DNA of 64,000 nucleotides from Brachybacterium nesterenkovii (GCF_900163655.1 NZ_FWFG01000068.1:1-64000), one strand, 5' to 3'; positions 7,988-17,037 are shown, counted from the first letter of the stretch. Translations and numbers: made by a program. The notes: generated by a model not told the origin, from the sequence alone.

Positions 7988-8386
7988 GATGGTCTCCAGG
8001 TCCTGTGGGAGGTGATGGATGGCTCGGCGCGTCGGCGCGACGAGCCCGTCCACGGTACGCGCCGGTAACCTCCGCGGCGGGGGACATGGGGCCCGCAGGC
8101 GGCGGATTGCGACATGCGCGACACGTGACGGAGGCGGCGGGTCGGGTGCCGGGGACGGCGGTCGGGTGCCGGGCCGGGAGGCGAGAGTCGGCGCCTGCGC
8201 AGCACGATCTGCGAGAACGTCGAAACAAGCCATATCTGCGGCTCGTTTCGGTGATCTCGCGGGCCGAAGCGGCTCGTTCTTGCGTTCTCGCGATCTCGGC
8301 TGCGGGCAGCGGGCGCCCGCCTCAGGGTCCTCGGCGGCCGACCGGCGCGTGCTGGTCCGTCGGCCCCCTGTGGAAGCATGGCGCCC
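7988..8386. other. Divergent control region between OPT transporter and RNase H
   Basis: No gene. It contains a doublet of GGTCGGGTGCCGGG-like sequence at about 8143-8174 and the three-copy motif cluster at 8211-8291. No convincing -35/-10 pair could be picked for either direction. Confidence 0.5.
8211..8291. promoter_or_regulatory. Three 21-nt motif copies, possible operator array
   Basis: The motif begins GCGAGA and ends GAAAC(A/G)AGCC (third copy AGAACGAGCC). It occurs forward at 8211-8231 and reversed at 8240-8260 and 8271-8291. The first two form an imperfect hairpin (17 of 21 pairs, 8-nt loop). The starts are spaced 29 and 31 bp, about three helical turns. It sits between divergent promoters, which suits an operator better than a terminator. 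Confidence 0.55.
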
Positions 8387-9529
8387 ATGACGATCATCGC
8401 TGCCGCCGACGGCTCCGCCCTCGGCAATCCCGGGCCCGCGGGCTGGGCCTGGTACATCGACGAGGACTCCTGGCGCGCCGGCGGCTGGCCCCATGGCACT
8501 AACAACATGGGCGAGCTCAAGGCCGTGCTGGACCTCCTGGAGGCGACGGCGGTCGATGCCGATCAGCACCTGCACATCCTGTGCGACTCGCAGTACGTCA
8601 TCAACTCGGTCACGAAGTGGATGCCGGGCTGGAAGCGCAAGGGCTGGCGCAAGAAGGACGGCAAGCCCGTGCTGAACGTGGAGCTGCTCAAGGCCATCGA
8701 TGCGGCCCTGGCCGGGCGCAGCGTCGAGTTCGAGTGGGTCAAGGGCCATGCCGGGCACGCGATGAACGAGGCCGCGGACCGGCGCGCGAACGCCGCCGCG
8801 ACCGCGTTCCAGCGCAAGCAGGACCCGCAGGTGGGGCCCGGGTATCGGGGGAGCGGGGAGTCGGTCGCGGCGTCCGGACCCGCCCTCGCGCGCTCGTCGG
8901 CCGATGCCCCGGTCTCGCGCCCCGTCTCCGGGCCGGTCGATACCCCGATCCTCCGCCCGGCCGACGCGCCATCGGCTCGCGCTCGCACCGACGCCGCATC
9001 GCCGGTCGCTGTGCGCTCGTCGGCCGATGCCCCGGTCGACCGCCCGGCCGATGACCTGCTCGCGATGCTCGACGAGCTGGCCCCGGAGGACATCGCCTCC
9101 TCGACTTCGGCGAGCTCGGGCGGCGGGTCGGCCTTCTCGTCCCCCTCCTCGTCGGCCTCATCCGGGGCGGGCGATGCGAGCGGCGCCGCGTTCGAGGACG
9201 TCGTGACCCGCGAGCTCGCCCTGCTCACCGACGCCCTGCGCGCGGATCCGCCGAGCGCCGCCCAGCTGCTGCACCCGTCCTTCACGGAGGTCGGAGCCTC
9301 GGGCCGCACGTACGACCGCGACGAGATCCTCGGCGTCCTCGCCCCGATCCCCGGGGGCGTCGACGCGAGCGACATCGTGGCCGACGAGATCGCCCCGGGC
9401 GTCGTCCTGCTGCGCTACACCGCCCAGGACGGTGCGGGGGAGCGCGCCGAGCGCAGCTCGATCTGGGTGCGCGAGCGCGGGCAGTGGCTGCTGCGCCACC
9501 ACCAGGGCACACCCGTCACGGGCGCGTGA
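8387..9529 (+). CDS. rnhA: Ribonuclease HI fused to a C-terminal NTF2/SnoaL-like domain
   Basis: A 380-residue protein. Residues 1-140 are RNase HI, which cuts the RNA strand of RNA-DNA hybrids. Carboxylate residues are visible: Asp8 in AADGSALGNPG, Glu43 in NNMGELKAV, Asp67 in CDSQYVINS and Asp131 in NEAADRRAN. The basic protrusion WMPGWKRKGWRKKDG is present. Residues about 145-270 are a low-complexity Ser/Ala/Pro linker with SSADAPV repeats. The last 110 residues (FEDVVTRELALLTDALR to WVRERGQWLLRHHQGTPV) look like a DUF4440/SnoaL-type NTF2-like domain. That fusion is unusual. The ATG at 8378, three codons earlier, is possible; neither start has a strong ribosome site. The DUF4031 gene follows 10 bp downstream. 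Confidence 0.9.
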   Translation: MTIIAAADGSALGNPGPAGWAWYIDEDSWRAGGWPHGTNNMGELKAVLDLLEATAVDADQHLHILCDSQYVINSVTKWMPGWKRKGWRKKDGKPVLNVELLKAIDAALAGRSVEFEWVKGHAGHAMNEAADRRANAAATAFQRKQDPQVGPGYRGSGESVAASGPALARSSADAPVSRPVSGPVDTPILRPADAPSARARTDAASPVAVRSSADAPVDRPADDLLAMLDELAPEDIASSTSASSGGGSAFSSPSSSASSGAGDASGAAFEDVVTRELALLTDALRADPPSAAQLLHPSFTEVGASGRTYDRDEILGVLAPIPGGVDASDIVADEIAPGVVLLRYTAQDGAGERAERSSIWVRERGQWLLRHHQGTPVTGA

Positions 9530-9539
9530 GCCGGATGTC

Positions 9540-10100
9540 GTGACCGTCTACGCCGATACCCCGCGCTGGCCCCGCCACGGGCTCCTGTGGGGGCACATGA
9601 TCTCCGACCGCTCCCTCGCCGAGCTGCACGAGAGGGCCCGCGAGGCCGGTCTGCACCCGCGGTCCTTCGACCTCGATCACTACGACTGGCCCGAGCATGC
9701 GCGCGCCGACCTCGTGGCCGCGGGCGTGGTGATGGTGGGGAACAAGGAGCTCACCCGGCGCCTGATCGCCGGCGGCCTGCGCATCCCCGCCGCGCGCCGT
9801 GCGGCCGCCCGCCGCGAGCGCACCGAAGCCGCGGCCCGTGACCTCGGCCTGGACCGTGTGCCGCTGGACCTCATCACCGGACCCGTCGGGCACGTCGACC
9901 CGCTGCCGCAGCGCCCCGGCGCCTTCCGCCTGACACGGGACGAGGCGGGCGCCCCGCCGCGCATCGAGGCGCAGGACGCGGACGGCCGTCGCGCCGCCGA
10001 GCGCTTCCTCGCCGCCGTCGACGATGCGTCGTGGACCCGTACGGGGGCGCTGTGGATCGGGCAGGTCGTGGACGCGCCGGAGAGCGGTCGCCCCTCCTGA
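9540..10100 (+). CDS. DUF4031 domain-containing protein
   Basis: A 186-residue soluble protein starting with GTG at 9540 ([20 protein letters not shown]). The N-terminal 85 residues match DUF4031: WGHMISD, the [16 protein letters not shown] stretch and the [17 protein letters not shown] stretch. The function of this family is not known. The C-terminal half is less conserved, ending in a Trp-rich segment [14 protein letters not shown]. It begins 10 bp after the RNase H stop, so the two are probably co-transcribed; the link of DUF4031 to nucleic-acid enzymes is only contextual. Confidence 0.85.
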   Translation: MTVYADTPRWPRHGLLWGHMISDRSLAELHERAREAGLHPRSFDLDHYDWPEHARADLVAAGVVMVGNKELTRRLIAGGLRIPAARRAAARRERTEAAARDLGLDRVPLDLITGPVGHVDPLPQRPGAFRLTRDEAGAPPRIEAQDADGRRAAERFLAAVDDASWTRTGALWIGQVVDAPESGRPS

Positions 10101-10240
10101 CCGGCAGCGGCGGAATCCGAGCCGCCCCGCAGGGCACGCCGCGCCTGCCTCTGCTCGTGGACGCGGGACCGCTGACCCCGGGTGCGCTCTTGTCGCATCC
10201 CATGTTCGGTGAATCACGCGAACCCCTGCCGCGGAGCCGA

Positions 10241-12187
10241 GTGAGCGTATACGATCGGGAGGGTCAAAGGCTGGTACGACGAGGTGCCCCGCCGCGATCA
10301 TCCACAGGCCCGGAAACCCCGCCCGGTGCCATCGGCCCGATCGCATCCGCCGCCTCCGCCGGCACCGGACCGCGCGCACCCCGCACCGGCCGCGGCCGCG
10401 CGGCCCTGGACCGCTGGGTCGCCGACGTCGCCGCCCTCACCCGCCCCGACGAGGTCGTCTGGTGCGACGGCTCCGAGGAGGAGAACGAGCGCCTGCTCGC
10501 CCAGATGGTCGAGGCCGGCTCGCTCATCGCCCTCGACGACGACCTGCGGCCCGGCAGCTTCCTGGCCCGCTCCGACCCGGCGGACGTCGCGCGCGTCGAG
10601 GACCGCACCTTCATCTGCTCCGAGCGCGAGGAGGACGCGGGCCCGACCAACAACTGGCACGACCCGGTCGACGCGAAGCGGCGGCTCCTGGCGCGCTTCG
10701 ACGGCGCGATGGCCGGCCGCACCATGTACGTGCTGCCGTTCTCGATGGGCCCCGTCGGGGGCGCGATCTCCCAGATCGGCGTGCAGGTCACCGACTCGCC
10801 GTACGTGGTCGTCTCGATGCGGATCATGACGCGGATGGGGGCCGACGCGCTCGCGCAGATCGGGGAGGACACCTTCTGGGTCCCCGCCCTGCACTCGGTC
10901 GGCCAGCCCCTCATCGACGCCGACGGCACCCGCCGCGCGGACGTCGCCTGGCCCGCCTGCGAGAACAAGACGATCGACCACTTCCCCGAGACCCGCGAGA
11001 TCTGGTCGTTCGGCTCCGGCTACGGCGGCAACGCCCTGCTGGCCAAGAAGTGCTTCGCCCTGCGCATCGCCTCGGTCATGGCCCGCGAGGAGGGCTGGCT
11101 GGCCGAGCACATGCTCCTGGTGCGCGTGACCAATCCGCAGGGCCGGGCGATGCACATCGCCGCCGCGTTCTCCTCGGCCTGCGGCAAGACCAACTTCGCG
11201 ATGATGATGCCCTCGCTGCCGGGATGGAGGGTCGAGACCATCGGCGACGACATCGCCTGGCTGCGCCCCGGCGCGGACGGCCGCCTGCGCGCCATCAACC
11301 CCGAGGCCGGGTTCTTCGGGGTGGCCCCCGGGACCGGGCGCTCGACCAACCCGGTGGCGATGGACACCATCGCCCGCGACACGATCTTCACCAACGTCGC
11401 GCTCACCGAGGATGGCGACGTCTGGTGGGAGGGCATGACGACGGAGCCGCCGGCGCGCCTGACCGACTGGCGCGGCGAGCCCTGGACGCCCGATGCGGGC
11501 CGCCCGGCCGCCCACCCCAACGCCCGCTTCACCGTCGGTGCCGCCCAGTGCCCGTCGATCTCCGAGGACTGGGACGATCCCGATGGCGTGCCGATCGACG
11601 CGATCGTCTTCGGCGGCCGCCGCGCCACCAACGTGCCCCTCGTCTCCGAGGCCGAGGACTGGGGCCACGGCGTATTCTTCGGCGCCACCATCTCCTCGGA
11701 GCAGACCGCCGCGGCGGAGGGCCCCGTCGGCGAGCTGCGCCTGGACCCGTTCGCGATGCTCCCCTTCTGCGGCTACAACATGGCCGATCACTGGGCGCAC
11801 TGGCTGCGGATGGGGGAGACGCTGGGCGAGGGCGCGCCGCGGGTATTCCGCGTCAACTGGTTCCGCAAGTCCCCCGAGGGGAAGTTCCTCTGGCCGGGCT
11901 TCGGGGAGAACGCCCGGGTGCTCGAGTGGATCGATGCGCGCCTGCACGGCGAGGTCGAGGCGGAGGCCTCACCCGTCGGCCTGCTGCCGCGGCTCGAGGA
12001 CGTCGACCGCGAGGGCGTCGACCTCGATGATGAGACGCTCGCGCAGATCTTCGCCGTCGACCCGGACTCGTGGCTGGCAGAGGCCGAGCGGCTGCGCGAG
12101 GGGCTCGACCGCTACGGCGACCGCGTGCCCCCGCGTCTCGTCGAGCTGCTCGACGAGCTGGAGGAGCGCCTGCGCGCCCGCGCCTGA
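10241..12187 (+). CDS. pckG: Phosphoenolpyruvate carboxykinase (GTP)
   Basis: This enzyme converts oxaloacetate plus GTP to PEP, CO2 and GDP, the entry to gluconeogenesis. Motifs: [57 protein letters not shown], the P-loop [14 protein letters not shown], the kinase-2 aspartates in [20 protein letters not shown] and RVNWFRKS. With GTG at 10241 the protein has 648 residues, about 30-40 longer than typical because of an Ala/Pro-rich N-terminus. CGGAG stands 4 nt before that GTG. The alternative ATG at 10202 has no ribosome site. A TATACGAT sequence at 10248-10255 looks like a -10 element but would lie inside the gene, so the true 5' end is uncertain. Confidence 0.93.
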   Translation: MSVYDREGQRLVRRGAPPRSSTGPETPPGAIGPIASAASAGTGPRAPRTGRGRAALDRWVADVAALTRPDEVVWCDGSEEENERLLAQMVEAGSLIALDDDLRPGSFLARSDPADVARVEDRTFICSEREEDAGPTNNWHDPVDAKRRLLARFDGAMAGRTMYVLPFSMGPVGGAISQIGVQVTDSPYVVVSMRIMTRMGADALAQIGEDTFWVPALHSVGQPLIDADGTRRADVAWPACENKTIDHFPETREIWSFGSGYGGNALLAKKCFALRIASVMAREEGWLAEHMLLVRVTNPQGRAMHIAAAFSSACGKTNFAMMMPSLPGWRVETIGDDIAWLRPGADGRLRAINPEAGFFGVAPGTGRSTNPVAMDTIARDTIFTNVALTEDGDVWWEGMTTEPPARLTDWRGEPWTPDAGRPAAHPNARFTVGAAQCPSISEDWDDPDGVPIDAIVFGGRRATNVPLVSEAEDWGHGVFFGATISSEQTAAAEGPVGELRLDPFAMLPFCGYNMADHWAHWLRMGETLGEGAPRVFRVNWFRKSPEGKFLWPGFGENARVLEWIDARLHGEVEAEASPVGLLPRLEDVDREGVDLDDETLAQIFAVDPDSWLAEAERLREGLDRYGDRVPPRLVELLDELEERLRARA

Positions 12188-12269
12188 CGCGTGCGCCCCT
12201 GACGCGCCCGCGCCTGACATGTGCCTGTGCTGCCCGGTCGCCTGCCAGCCTCAGCGCCGGTGCGCCAGC

Positions 12270-12325
12270 TTTGTGTCCATTTCCGTGTACATCCAGGCCG
12301 CCATGTACACGGGAATGGACACAAA
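12270..12325. terminator. 23-bp hairpin between convergent genes
   Basis: Arms at 12270-12292 (TTTGTGTCCATTTCC then GTGTACAT) and 12303-12325 pair at 22 of 23 positions; the one mismatch is a G-U pair in plus-strand RNA. The loop is 10 nt. It lies between the convergent pckG and histidine kinase genes, and is much richer in AT than its surroundings. Probably a bidirectional terminator. Confidence 0.65.
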
Positions 12326-12375
12326 TTATGGTGCGGTGCGGTGCTTCAGGCGTCGGCCCCGCCTCAGCCCCCGGC

Positions 12376-13950
12376 TCAGCCCTCGGTCTCGGTATCGGGG
12401 GTGGCGACCCCGCCGATCGCCCGCGTCTGGTCGGGCATGACGGCGTCCTCGGGGGCCACCTCTGCGGCGACCAGCTCGACGCGGAACGTCGCTCCGCCGC
12501 CCGGCGTCTGGTGCACCGAGATGCGCCCGTGATGCTGCTCGACGATCGTCGCCGCGATCGACAGGCCCAGGCCGGCGCCGCCGCCCTGCGTCGCCGAGCG
12601 CTGGCGCGACTCGTCGGTGCGGTAGAAGCGCTCGAACACCTTCTCGCGCTGCTCGGGCGGGATGCCCTCGCCGTGGTCGCGGACCTCCACGATCACGGAG
12701 CCGTCGCGGGAGTGCCCGACGGCCAGCTCGACCGGTGAGCCCTTGGGGGTGTGGCGGTTCGTGTTGCCCACGAGGTTCAGGATCACCTGGCGCAGGGACG
12801 GCTCGTCGCCGAGGACGCCGATGGGGGCGTGCGGCTGCACGGCCAGCGGCGTGCCTGACAGGTTGACCACCTGCACGCGCCGCTCGGGGTCGAGAGCGCG
12901 CAGGTCCTGGGCGGCGTCGAACACGGCGTCGGTGATGTCCACGGGGGCCAGGTCCGGCTCGGGGTTCTCGTCGAGGCGGGCCAGGCGCAGCAGGTTCTCC
13001 ACCAGGGAGCCCATGCGGCGGGCCTCGTCCTCGATGCGGCGCATCACCTGGGCCACATCCTCGTCCTTGCGCAGGGCACCCATGCGGTACAGCTCGCCGA
13101 AGCCGCGGATCGCGGCCAGCGGGGTCCGCAGCTCATGGGACGCGTCGCCGACGAAGCGGCGCATGCGGGCCTCCGACGCGGTCGCGCGGGCCTCCGACGT
13201 CGACTGCGCCTCGAAGGACTCCTCGATGCGGACGAGCATCTCGTTGAGGGAGACGGCGAGGTCGTGGACCTCCTGGGAGGTGGAGGAGACGGGGACGCGG
13301 CGCGAGAGCTCGCCGCCGACGATCTCGCGGGCGGTCGCCTCGACGTCCCGCAGGGGCTCGAGGGCGCGGTGGGCGACGTAGCCGCCGATGCTCATGCCGC
13401 CGAGCACGACGGCGGTGCCGACCAGCACGATGATGAGCGCCATCTCGTGCATCGTCGTGTCGACGTTCTGCAGGGGCAGGGCGATGTACACGGAGCCGCC
13501 CGAGGCGGGATCGGGCACCGCGAGCACGCGCCAGCGCTGCTGATGCGCGTCCAGCAGGGTGAAGGGCTCGCCGTCCAGGGCCCGGATCTGGGAGGAGGTG
13601 AGCTCGGGGAAGTCGAGCGCGGGGTCGCCGGCCCCGTGGTTCTGCTCGACGCGGCGCAGGGTCTCGCCCGCGTCGTCGCGGTACTCGACGACGAAGTCGA
13701 CGGGGGCGAACGAGCCGCCGTCGACGCCGTCGACCCCCTCGGCGGCCACGGCGTCGGGCCCCTGGGACACGACCTGGGCCTGGGCGTCGTGGAGGTCCTC
13801 GTCGACGGAGCTCAGCAGCGTCCGGTTCAGGAGGTACAGCGAGAGCGCGCCGGTGATGATGGTCCCGGCGACGAGGACCGCGGAGATGACGGCGACGACC
13901 CGTGTCCACAGGGAGACGGGTCGGTCGGAGCGCCGGGGGCGGCGAGCCAC
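12376..13950 (-). CDS. Sensor histidine kinase (HAMP, HisKA, HATPase)
   Basis: A 524-residue membrane kinase. TM1 is at about 17-41, an extracytoplasmic sensor loop at 42-168, and TM2 at 170-195. A HAMP linker follows (ALEPLRDVEATAREI, residues 196-245). The dimerisation/phosphoacceptor box is FVGDASHELRTPLAAIRGF with His272. ATP-binding motifs are N box NLVGNTNRHTP, G1 DHGEGIPP, F box FERFYR and G2 GAGLGLSIA. The C-terminal 35 residues are an acidic tail. It follows the response regulator gene by 10 bp in one operon. The sensor loop has no recognisable ligand domain. Confidence 0.93.
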   Translation of the reverse strand: MARRPRRSDRPVSLWTRVVAVISAVLVAGTIITGALSLYLLNRTLLSSVDEDLHDAQAQVVSQGPDAVAAEGVDGVDGGSFAPVDFVVEYRDDAGETLRRVEQNHGAGDPALDFPELTSSQIRALDGEPFTLLDAHQQRWRVLAVPDPASGGSVYIALPLQNVDTTMHEMALIIVLVGTAVVLGGMSIGGYVAHRALEPLRDVEATAREIVGGELSRRVPVSSTSQEVHDLAVSLNEMLVRIEESFEAQSTSEARATASEARMRRFVGDASHELRTPLAAIRGFGELYRMGALRKDEDVAQVMRRIEDEARRMGSLVENLLRLARLDENPEPDLAPVDITDAVFDAAQDLRALDPERRVQVVNLSGTPLAVQPHAPIGVLGDEPSLRQVILNLVGNTNRHTPKGSPVELAVGHSRDGSVIVEVRDHGEGIPPEQREKVFERFYRTDESRQRSATQGGGAGLGLSIAATIVEQHHGRISVHQTPGGGATFRVELVAAEVAPEDAVMPDQTRAIGGVATPDTETEG

Positions 13951-13960
13951 GAAGCGGGCG

Positions 13961-14680
13961 TCAGTGCGAGTCGGCGGCGCGCAGGACGTAGCCGATGCCG
14001 CGCTTGGTGTGGATCATCGGCTCGCCCACGACATCGATCTTGCGACGCAGGTAGGAGATGTACGACTCGACGATGCCGACCTCGCCCGACCAGTCGTAGT
14101 CCCACACGTGGTCGAGGATCTGCGTCTTGGAGACGACGCGGCCCGCGTTCAGCATGAGGTAGCGCAGGAGCTTGAACTCGGTGGGGGACAGGTCGATGGG
14201 GGAGTCGGCGCGCGTGACCTCGTGGGAGTCCTCGTCCAGGCGCAGGTCGCCGACGACGAGGGCGGAGTCGCTGGGCGCCTCGTGGCCGCCGTGGGTGCGG
14301 CGTAGCACGGCGCGGATGCGGGCCACGACCTCCTCGAGGCTGAACGGCTTGGTGACGTAGTCGTCGCCGCCGACGGTGAGGCCCGCGACCTTGTCCTTCG
14401 TCTCGTCGCGCGCGGTGAGGAACAGGATCGGGTAGTGCTCGCCGCGGTCGCGCAGGCGCCGGGTCACGGTGAAGCCGTCCATGTCGGGCAGCATCACGTC
14501 GAGGACCACGAGGTCCGGGGTGTGCTCGGTGGCCTCGCGGATCGCCTCGTTGCCCGTCGACGCCGTGAAGACCTCGAAGCCGGCGAAGCGCAGCGAGGTG
14601 GCGAGCAGGTCGCGGATGTTGGGCTCGTCGTCGACGACCAGCAGCCGCGCCTCGAAATCCTGGTCGGTGTCAGCACTCAT
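13961..14680 (-). CDS. OmpR/PhoB-family response regulator
   Basis: A 239-residue transcription factor partnered with the adjacent kinase. The receiver domain (12-125) has the acidic pair VVDDEP (17-18), phosphoacceptor Asp61 in LVVLDVMLPDMDGF, LFLTARD and the Lys of DDYVTKPFSLEE. The winged-helix DNA-binding domain (140-235) has PIDLSPTEFKLLRYLM, RVVSKTQILDHVWDYD and VESYISYLRRKID. Regulated genes cannot be told from this window. No Shine-Dalgarno sequence precedes the ATG. CAGACT ends 6 nt before it, suggesting a leaderless transcript. Confidence 0.94.
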   Translation of the reverse strand: MSADTDQDFEARLLVVDDEPNIRDLLATSLRFAGFEVFTASTGNEAIREATEHTPDLVVLDVMLPDMDGFTVTRRLRDRGEHYPILFLTARDETKDKVAGLTVGGDDYVTKPFSLEEVVARIRAVLRRTHGGHEAPSDSALVVGDLRLDEDSHEVTRADSPIDLSPTEFKLLRYLMLNAGRVVSKTQILDHVWDYDWSGEVGIVESYISYLRRKIDVVGEPMIHTKRGIGYVLRAADSH

Positions 14681-14686
14681 GCCACC

Positions 14687-14692
14687 AGTCTG
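14687..14692 (-). promoter_or_regulatory. Candidate leaderless -10 hexamer for the response regulator
   Basis: CAGACT on the minus strand, 6 nt before the ATG at 14680. The GH3 gene at 36747 has the same hexamer at the same distance. Confidence 0.35.
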
Positions 14693-14761
14693 GGGACAGC
14701 GCGTGGGAATTGCCTGGACGCGCGCTGTGAGCGCGCGAAGCCGTGCAGCGGCGTCCGGGGC

Positions 14762-15175
14762 TCAGTCGCCCTGGACCAGGTTGCGGAAGGCCTTCTGGTT
14801 CTTGCGCAGGCGGCGCATCTCCCAGGACATCTGGATGATCCGCACGGTCCCGACGAGCGCCATGACCAGCGCGCCGGCGATCGCGGCCAGCAGCATCGCC
14901 ACGCCGAGCGGGAGCTGGAAGGTCGCGCCGAAGTACTCGAACTGCGTCGAGGCGGAGTTCTGGATCACGAAGATCAGCAGCAGGACCAGTACGATCGCGC
15001 CGAGGATGAGGGCGATCCAGATGCCCGCGGTGCGGGATCCGCCCTTCTTGGCGTCGTCGGGCAGCTGCTGGGAGAGCTCGCGGTCTCGCTGGGCGCGGGC
15101 GTCGCGACCGGCGTCGTGCGCGGGATCGGCGGGGGCGTCGGAGACGGGGGCCTGGCGGTCGTCGAACTCGGTCAT
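14762..15175 (-). CDS. LapA/DUF1049-like two-TM membrane protein
   Basis: A 137-residue protein with a charged N-terminus (MTEFDDRQAPVSDAPADPAH), TM1 at about 50-72 (IWIALILGAIVLVLLLIFVI), a short loop QNSASTQFEYFGATFQLP and TM2 at about 88-112, then a basic helix MRRLRKNQKAFRNLVQ. The QN...F...F pattern between two TM segments is that of LapA (DUF1049). In proteobacteria LapA is involved in envelope lipid assembly; its actinobacterial role is not established. AGGAG lies 8 nt before the ATG at 15175. The frame is open far upstream, antisense to nothing but sharing the XPB strand in another frame. Confidence 0.8.
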   Translation of the reverse strand: MTEFDDRQAPVSDAPADPAHDAGRDARAQRDRELSQQLPDDAKKGGSRTAGIWIALILGAIVLVLLLIFVIQNSASTQFEYFGATFQLPLGVAMLLAAIAGALVMALVGTVRIIQMSWEMRRLRKNQKAFRNLVQGD

Positions 15176-15291
15176 CGTGCTTCTCCTTGGGGAAGGGACG
15201 GCGCGGGCGCCGGGTGACGGGCCCACACTACTCACGGTGCGGCGCACCGGGGAGAAAGCGGACAGCGCCCGGGCGCGGCGCTTGCGCGGCG

Positions 15292-16935
15292 TCACGCCGC
15301 GGCGAGGTCCTCCGCGTCGAGGATCGAGTAGGCGTACCCCTGCTCGGCGAGAAAGCGCTGGCGGTGCGCCGCGAACTCCTGGTCCTGGGTGTCTCGCGTG
15401 ACCACGGTGTAGAAGTGCGCGGCCCGCCCGTCGGCCTTGGGACGCAGCAGGCGGCCCAGGCGCTGGGCCTCCTCCTGGCGCGAGCCGAAGGCCCCGGAGA
15501 CCTGCACGGCGACGGAGGCCTCGGGCAGGTCGATCGAGAAGTTCGCGACCTTGGAGACCACGAGGCGGCTGATCTCGCCGGCGCGGAACGCGTCGAACAG
15601 CTCCTGCCGCTTCCTCACGGGGGTCTTCCCGGTGATGAGGTCGCAGCCCAGGCGCTGCGAGATCTCCTCGAGCTGGTCGATGTACTGGCCGATCACCAGC
15701 ATCGGCTCGCCCTCGTGCCGGGCGGCGATCTGCTCGACGACGGCGGTCTTGGCGGGGTGGGTCGCCGCCAGGCGGTGGCGGTCGCCGGCCTCCGCGGTCG
15801 CGTAGACCATGCGATCGGACTCCGGCAGGGCCACGCGCACCTCGGTGCACTCGGCCGGGGCGATGTACCCCTGGGACTCGATGTCCTTCCACGGGGCGTC
15901 GTAGCGCTTGGGGCCGATGAGCGAGAACACCTCGTCCTCGCGGCTGTCCTCGCGCACGAGGGTCGCGGTCAGTCCCAGGCGGCGGCGCGCCTGGAGGTCC
16001 GCGGTCATGCGGAACACGGGCGCCGGCAGCAGGTGCACCTCGTCGTACACGATGAGGCCCCAGTCGCGGGCGCTCATGAGCTCGAGGTGCGGATGCACGC
16101 CGCCGCGCTTGGTGGTCAGCACCTGGTAGGTGGCGATGGTGACCGGGCGGACCTCCTTGGAGGTGCCCGAGTACTCGCCGATCTCGTCCTCGGTGAGGGA
16201 GGTGCGGCGCACCAGCTCGGCCTTCCACTGCCGGGCCGAGACCGTCGAGGTCACGAGGATCAGCGTGGTGCGGGAGGTGCGGGCCATGGCTCCGGCGCCC
16301 ACGAGCGTCTTGCCCGCGCCGCAGGGGAGGACCACCACGCCGCTGCCGCCCAGGTGGAAGCCCTCGACGGCCTCCCGCTGGTAGGGGCGCAGCGCCCAGC
16401 CGTCCTCGATGAGCGCGATGTCGTGCTGCTCGCCGTCGACGTATCCGGCGAGGTCCTCGGCGGGCCAGCCGAGCTTCAGCAGCGCCTGCTTGAGGTTGCC
16501 GCGCTCGGAGGGATGGACCGCCACGTGGGTCTCGTCGAGGCGCTCGCCCAGCATCCCGGCCACGCGCTTGGCGCGCACGACCTCCTCGAGCACGGCGCGA
16601 TCCAGGGCATGCAGGACGAGACCGTGGCTCGGATCGGAGACGAGCTGCAGGCGCCCGTAGCGATCCATCGTGTCGGCCACGTCGACCAGCAGGGAGTGGG
16701 GGACCGGGTAGCGGGAGTTCTCCACCAGCGCCGCGATCACGGTCTCCGCGTCGTACCCGGCGGCGCGGGCGTTCCACAGGCCCAGGCTGGTGATCCGGTA
16801 GGTGTGGATGTGCTCCGGGGCGCGCTCGAGCTCCGCGAACGGGGCGATCGCCGCGCGCGCGGCGGCAGCGGCGGGGTGCCCCACCTCGAGGAGGAGGGAC
16901 TTGTCGCTCTGGACGATGAGGGGGCCGTCGGTCAC
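15292..16935 (-). CDS. XPB/ERCC3-type DNA helicase
   Basis: A 547-residue superfamily 2 3'-5' DNA helicase/translocase. The N-terminal 170 residues form a domain that starts GPLIVQSDKSLLLEV. Core motifs: LRPYQREAVEGF, Walker A VLPCGAGKT (Lys209), YDEVHLL (298-301), GLTATL and the XPB-specific RED motif at 328-330. The second RecA domain has LVIGQYIDQLEEI and RQEEAQRLGRLLRPK. Mycobacterial relatives belong to a conserved pair with a helicase-associated protein, whose homologue is at 20891-23062 here. A role in DNA repair is inferred from the family. The start is GTG at 16935, with TAGCCT 6 nt before it and no ribosome site. Confidence 0.93.
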   Translation of the reverse strand: MTDGPLIVQSDKSLLLEVGHPAAAAARAAIAPFAELERAPEHIHTYRITSLGLWNARAAGYDAETVIAALVENSRYPVPHSLLVDVADTMDRYGRLQLVSDPSHGLVLHALDRAVLEEVVRAKRVAGMLGERLDETHVAVHPSERGNLKQALLKLGWPAEDLAGYVDGEQHDIALIEDGWALRPYQREAVEGFHLGGSGVVVLPCGAGKTLVGAGAMARTSRTTLILVTSTVSARQWKAELVRRTSLTEDEIGEYSGTSKEVRPVTIATYQVLTTKRGGVHPHLELMSARDWGLIVYDEVHLLPAPVFRMTADLQARRRLGLTATLVREDSREDEVFSLIGPKRYDAPWKDIESQGYIAPAECTEVRVALPESDRMVYATAEAGDRHRLAATHPAKTAVVEQIAARHEGEPMLVIGQYIDQLEEISQRLGCDLITGKTPVRKRQELFDAFRAGEISRLVVSKVANFSIDLPEASVAVQVSGAFGSRQEEAQRLGRLLRPKADGRAAHFYTVVTRDTQDQEFAAHRQRFLAEQGYAYSILDAEDLAAA

Positions 16936-16941
16936 CGCGAC

Positions 16942-16947
16942 AGGCTA
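16942..16947 (-). promoter_or_regulatory. Candidate leaderless -10 hexamer for the XPB helicase
   Basis: TAGCCT on the minus strand, fitting TANNNT, ends 6 nt before the GTG start at 16935. No Shine-Dalgarno sequence lies between them. Confidence 0.5.
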
Positions 16948-17037
16948 CGCGCGGTGGCCGACGGCCGGGAGGGACGGGAGGCGCCGATCACGCCTCGGCG
17001 GCGGCGCGGGGCGTCAGGCGCCTGCCGGCCGGGGCTC

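Noticed and set aside
7988-8758. N-terminal extension of the OPT transporter frame up to 8758
   Set aside because: It would overlap the RNase H gene on the other strand. The extension has no membrane or family sequence, and GTG at 7987 has a good ribosome site.
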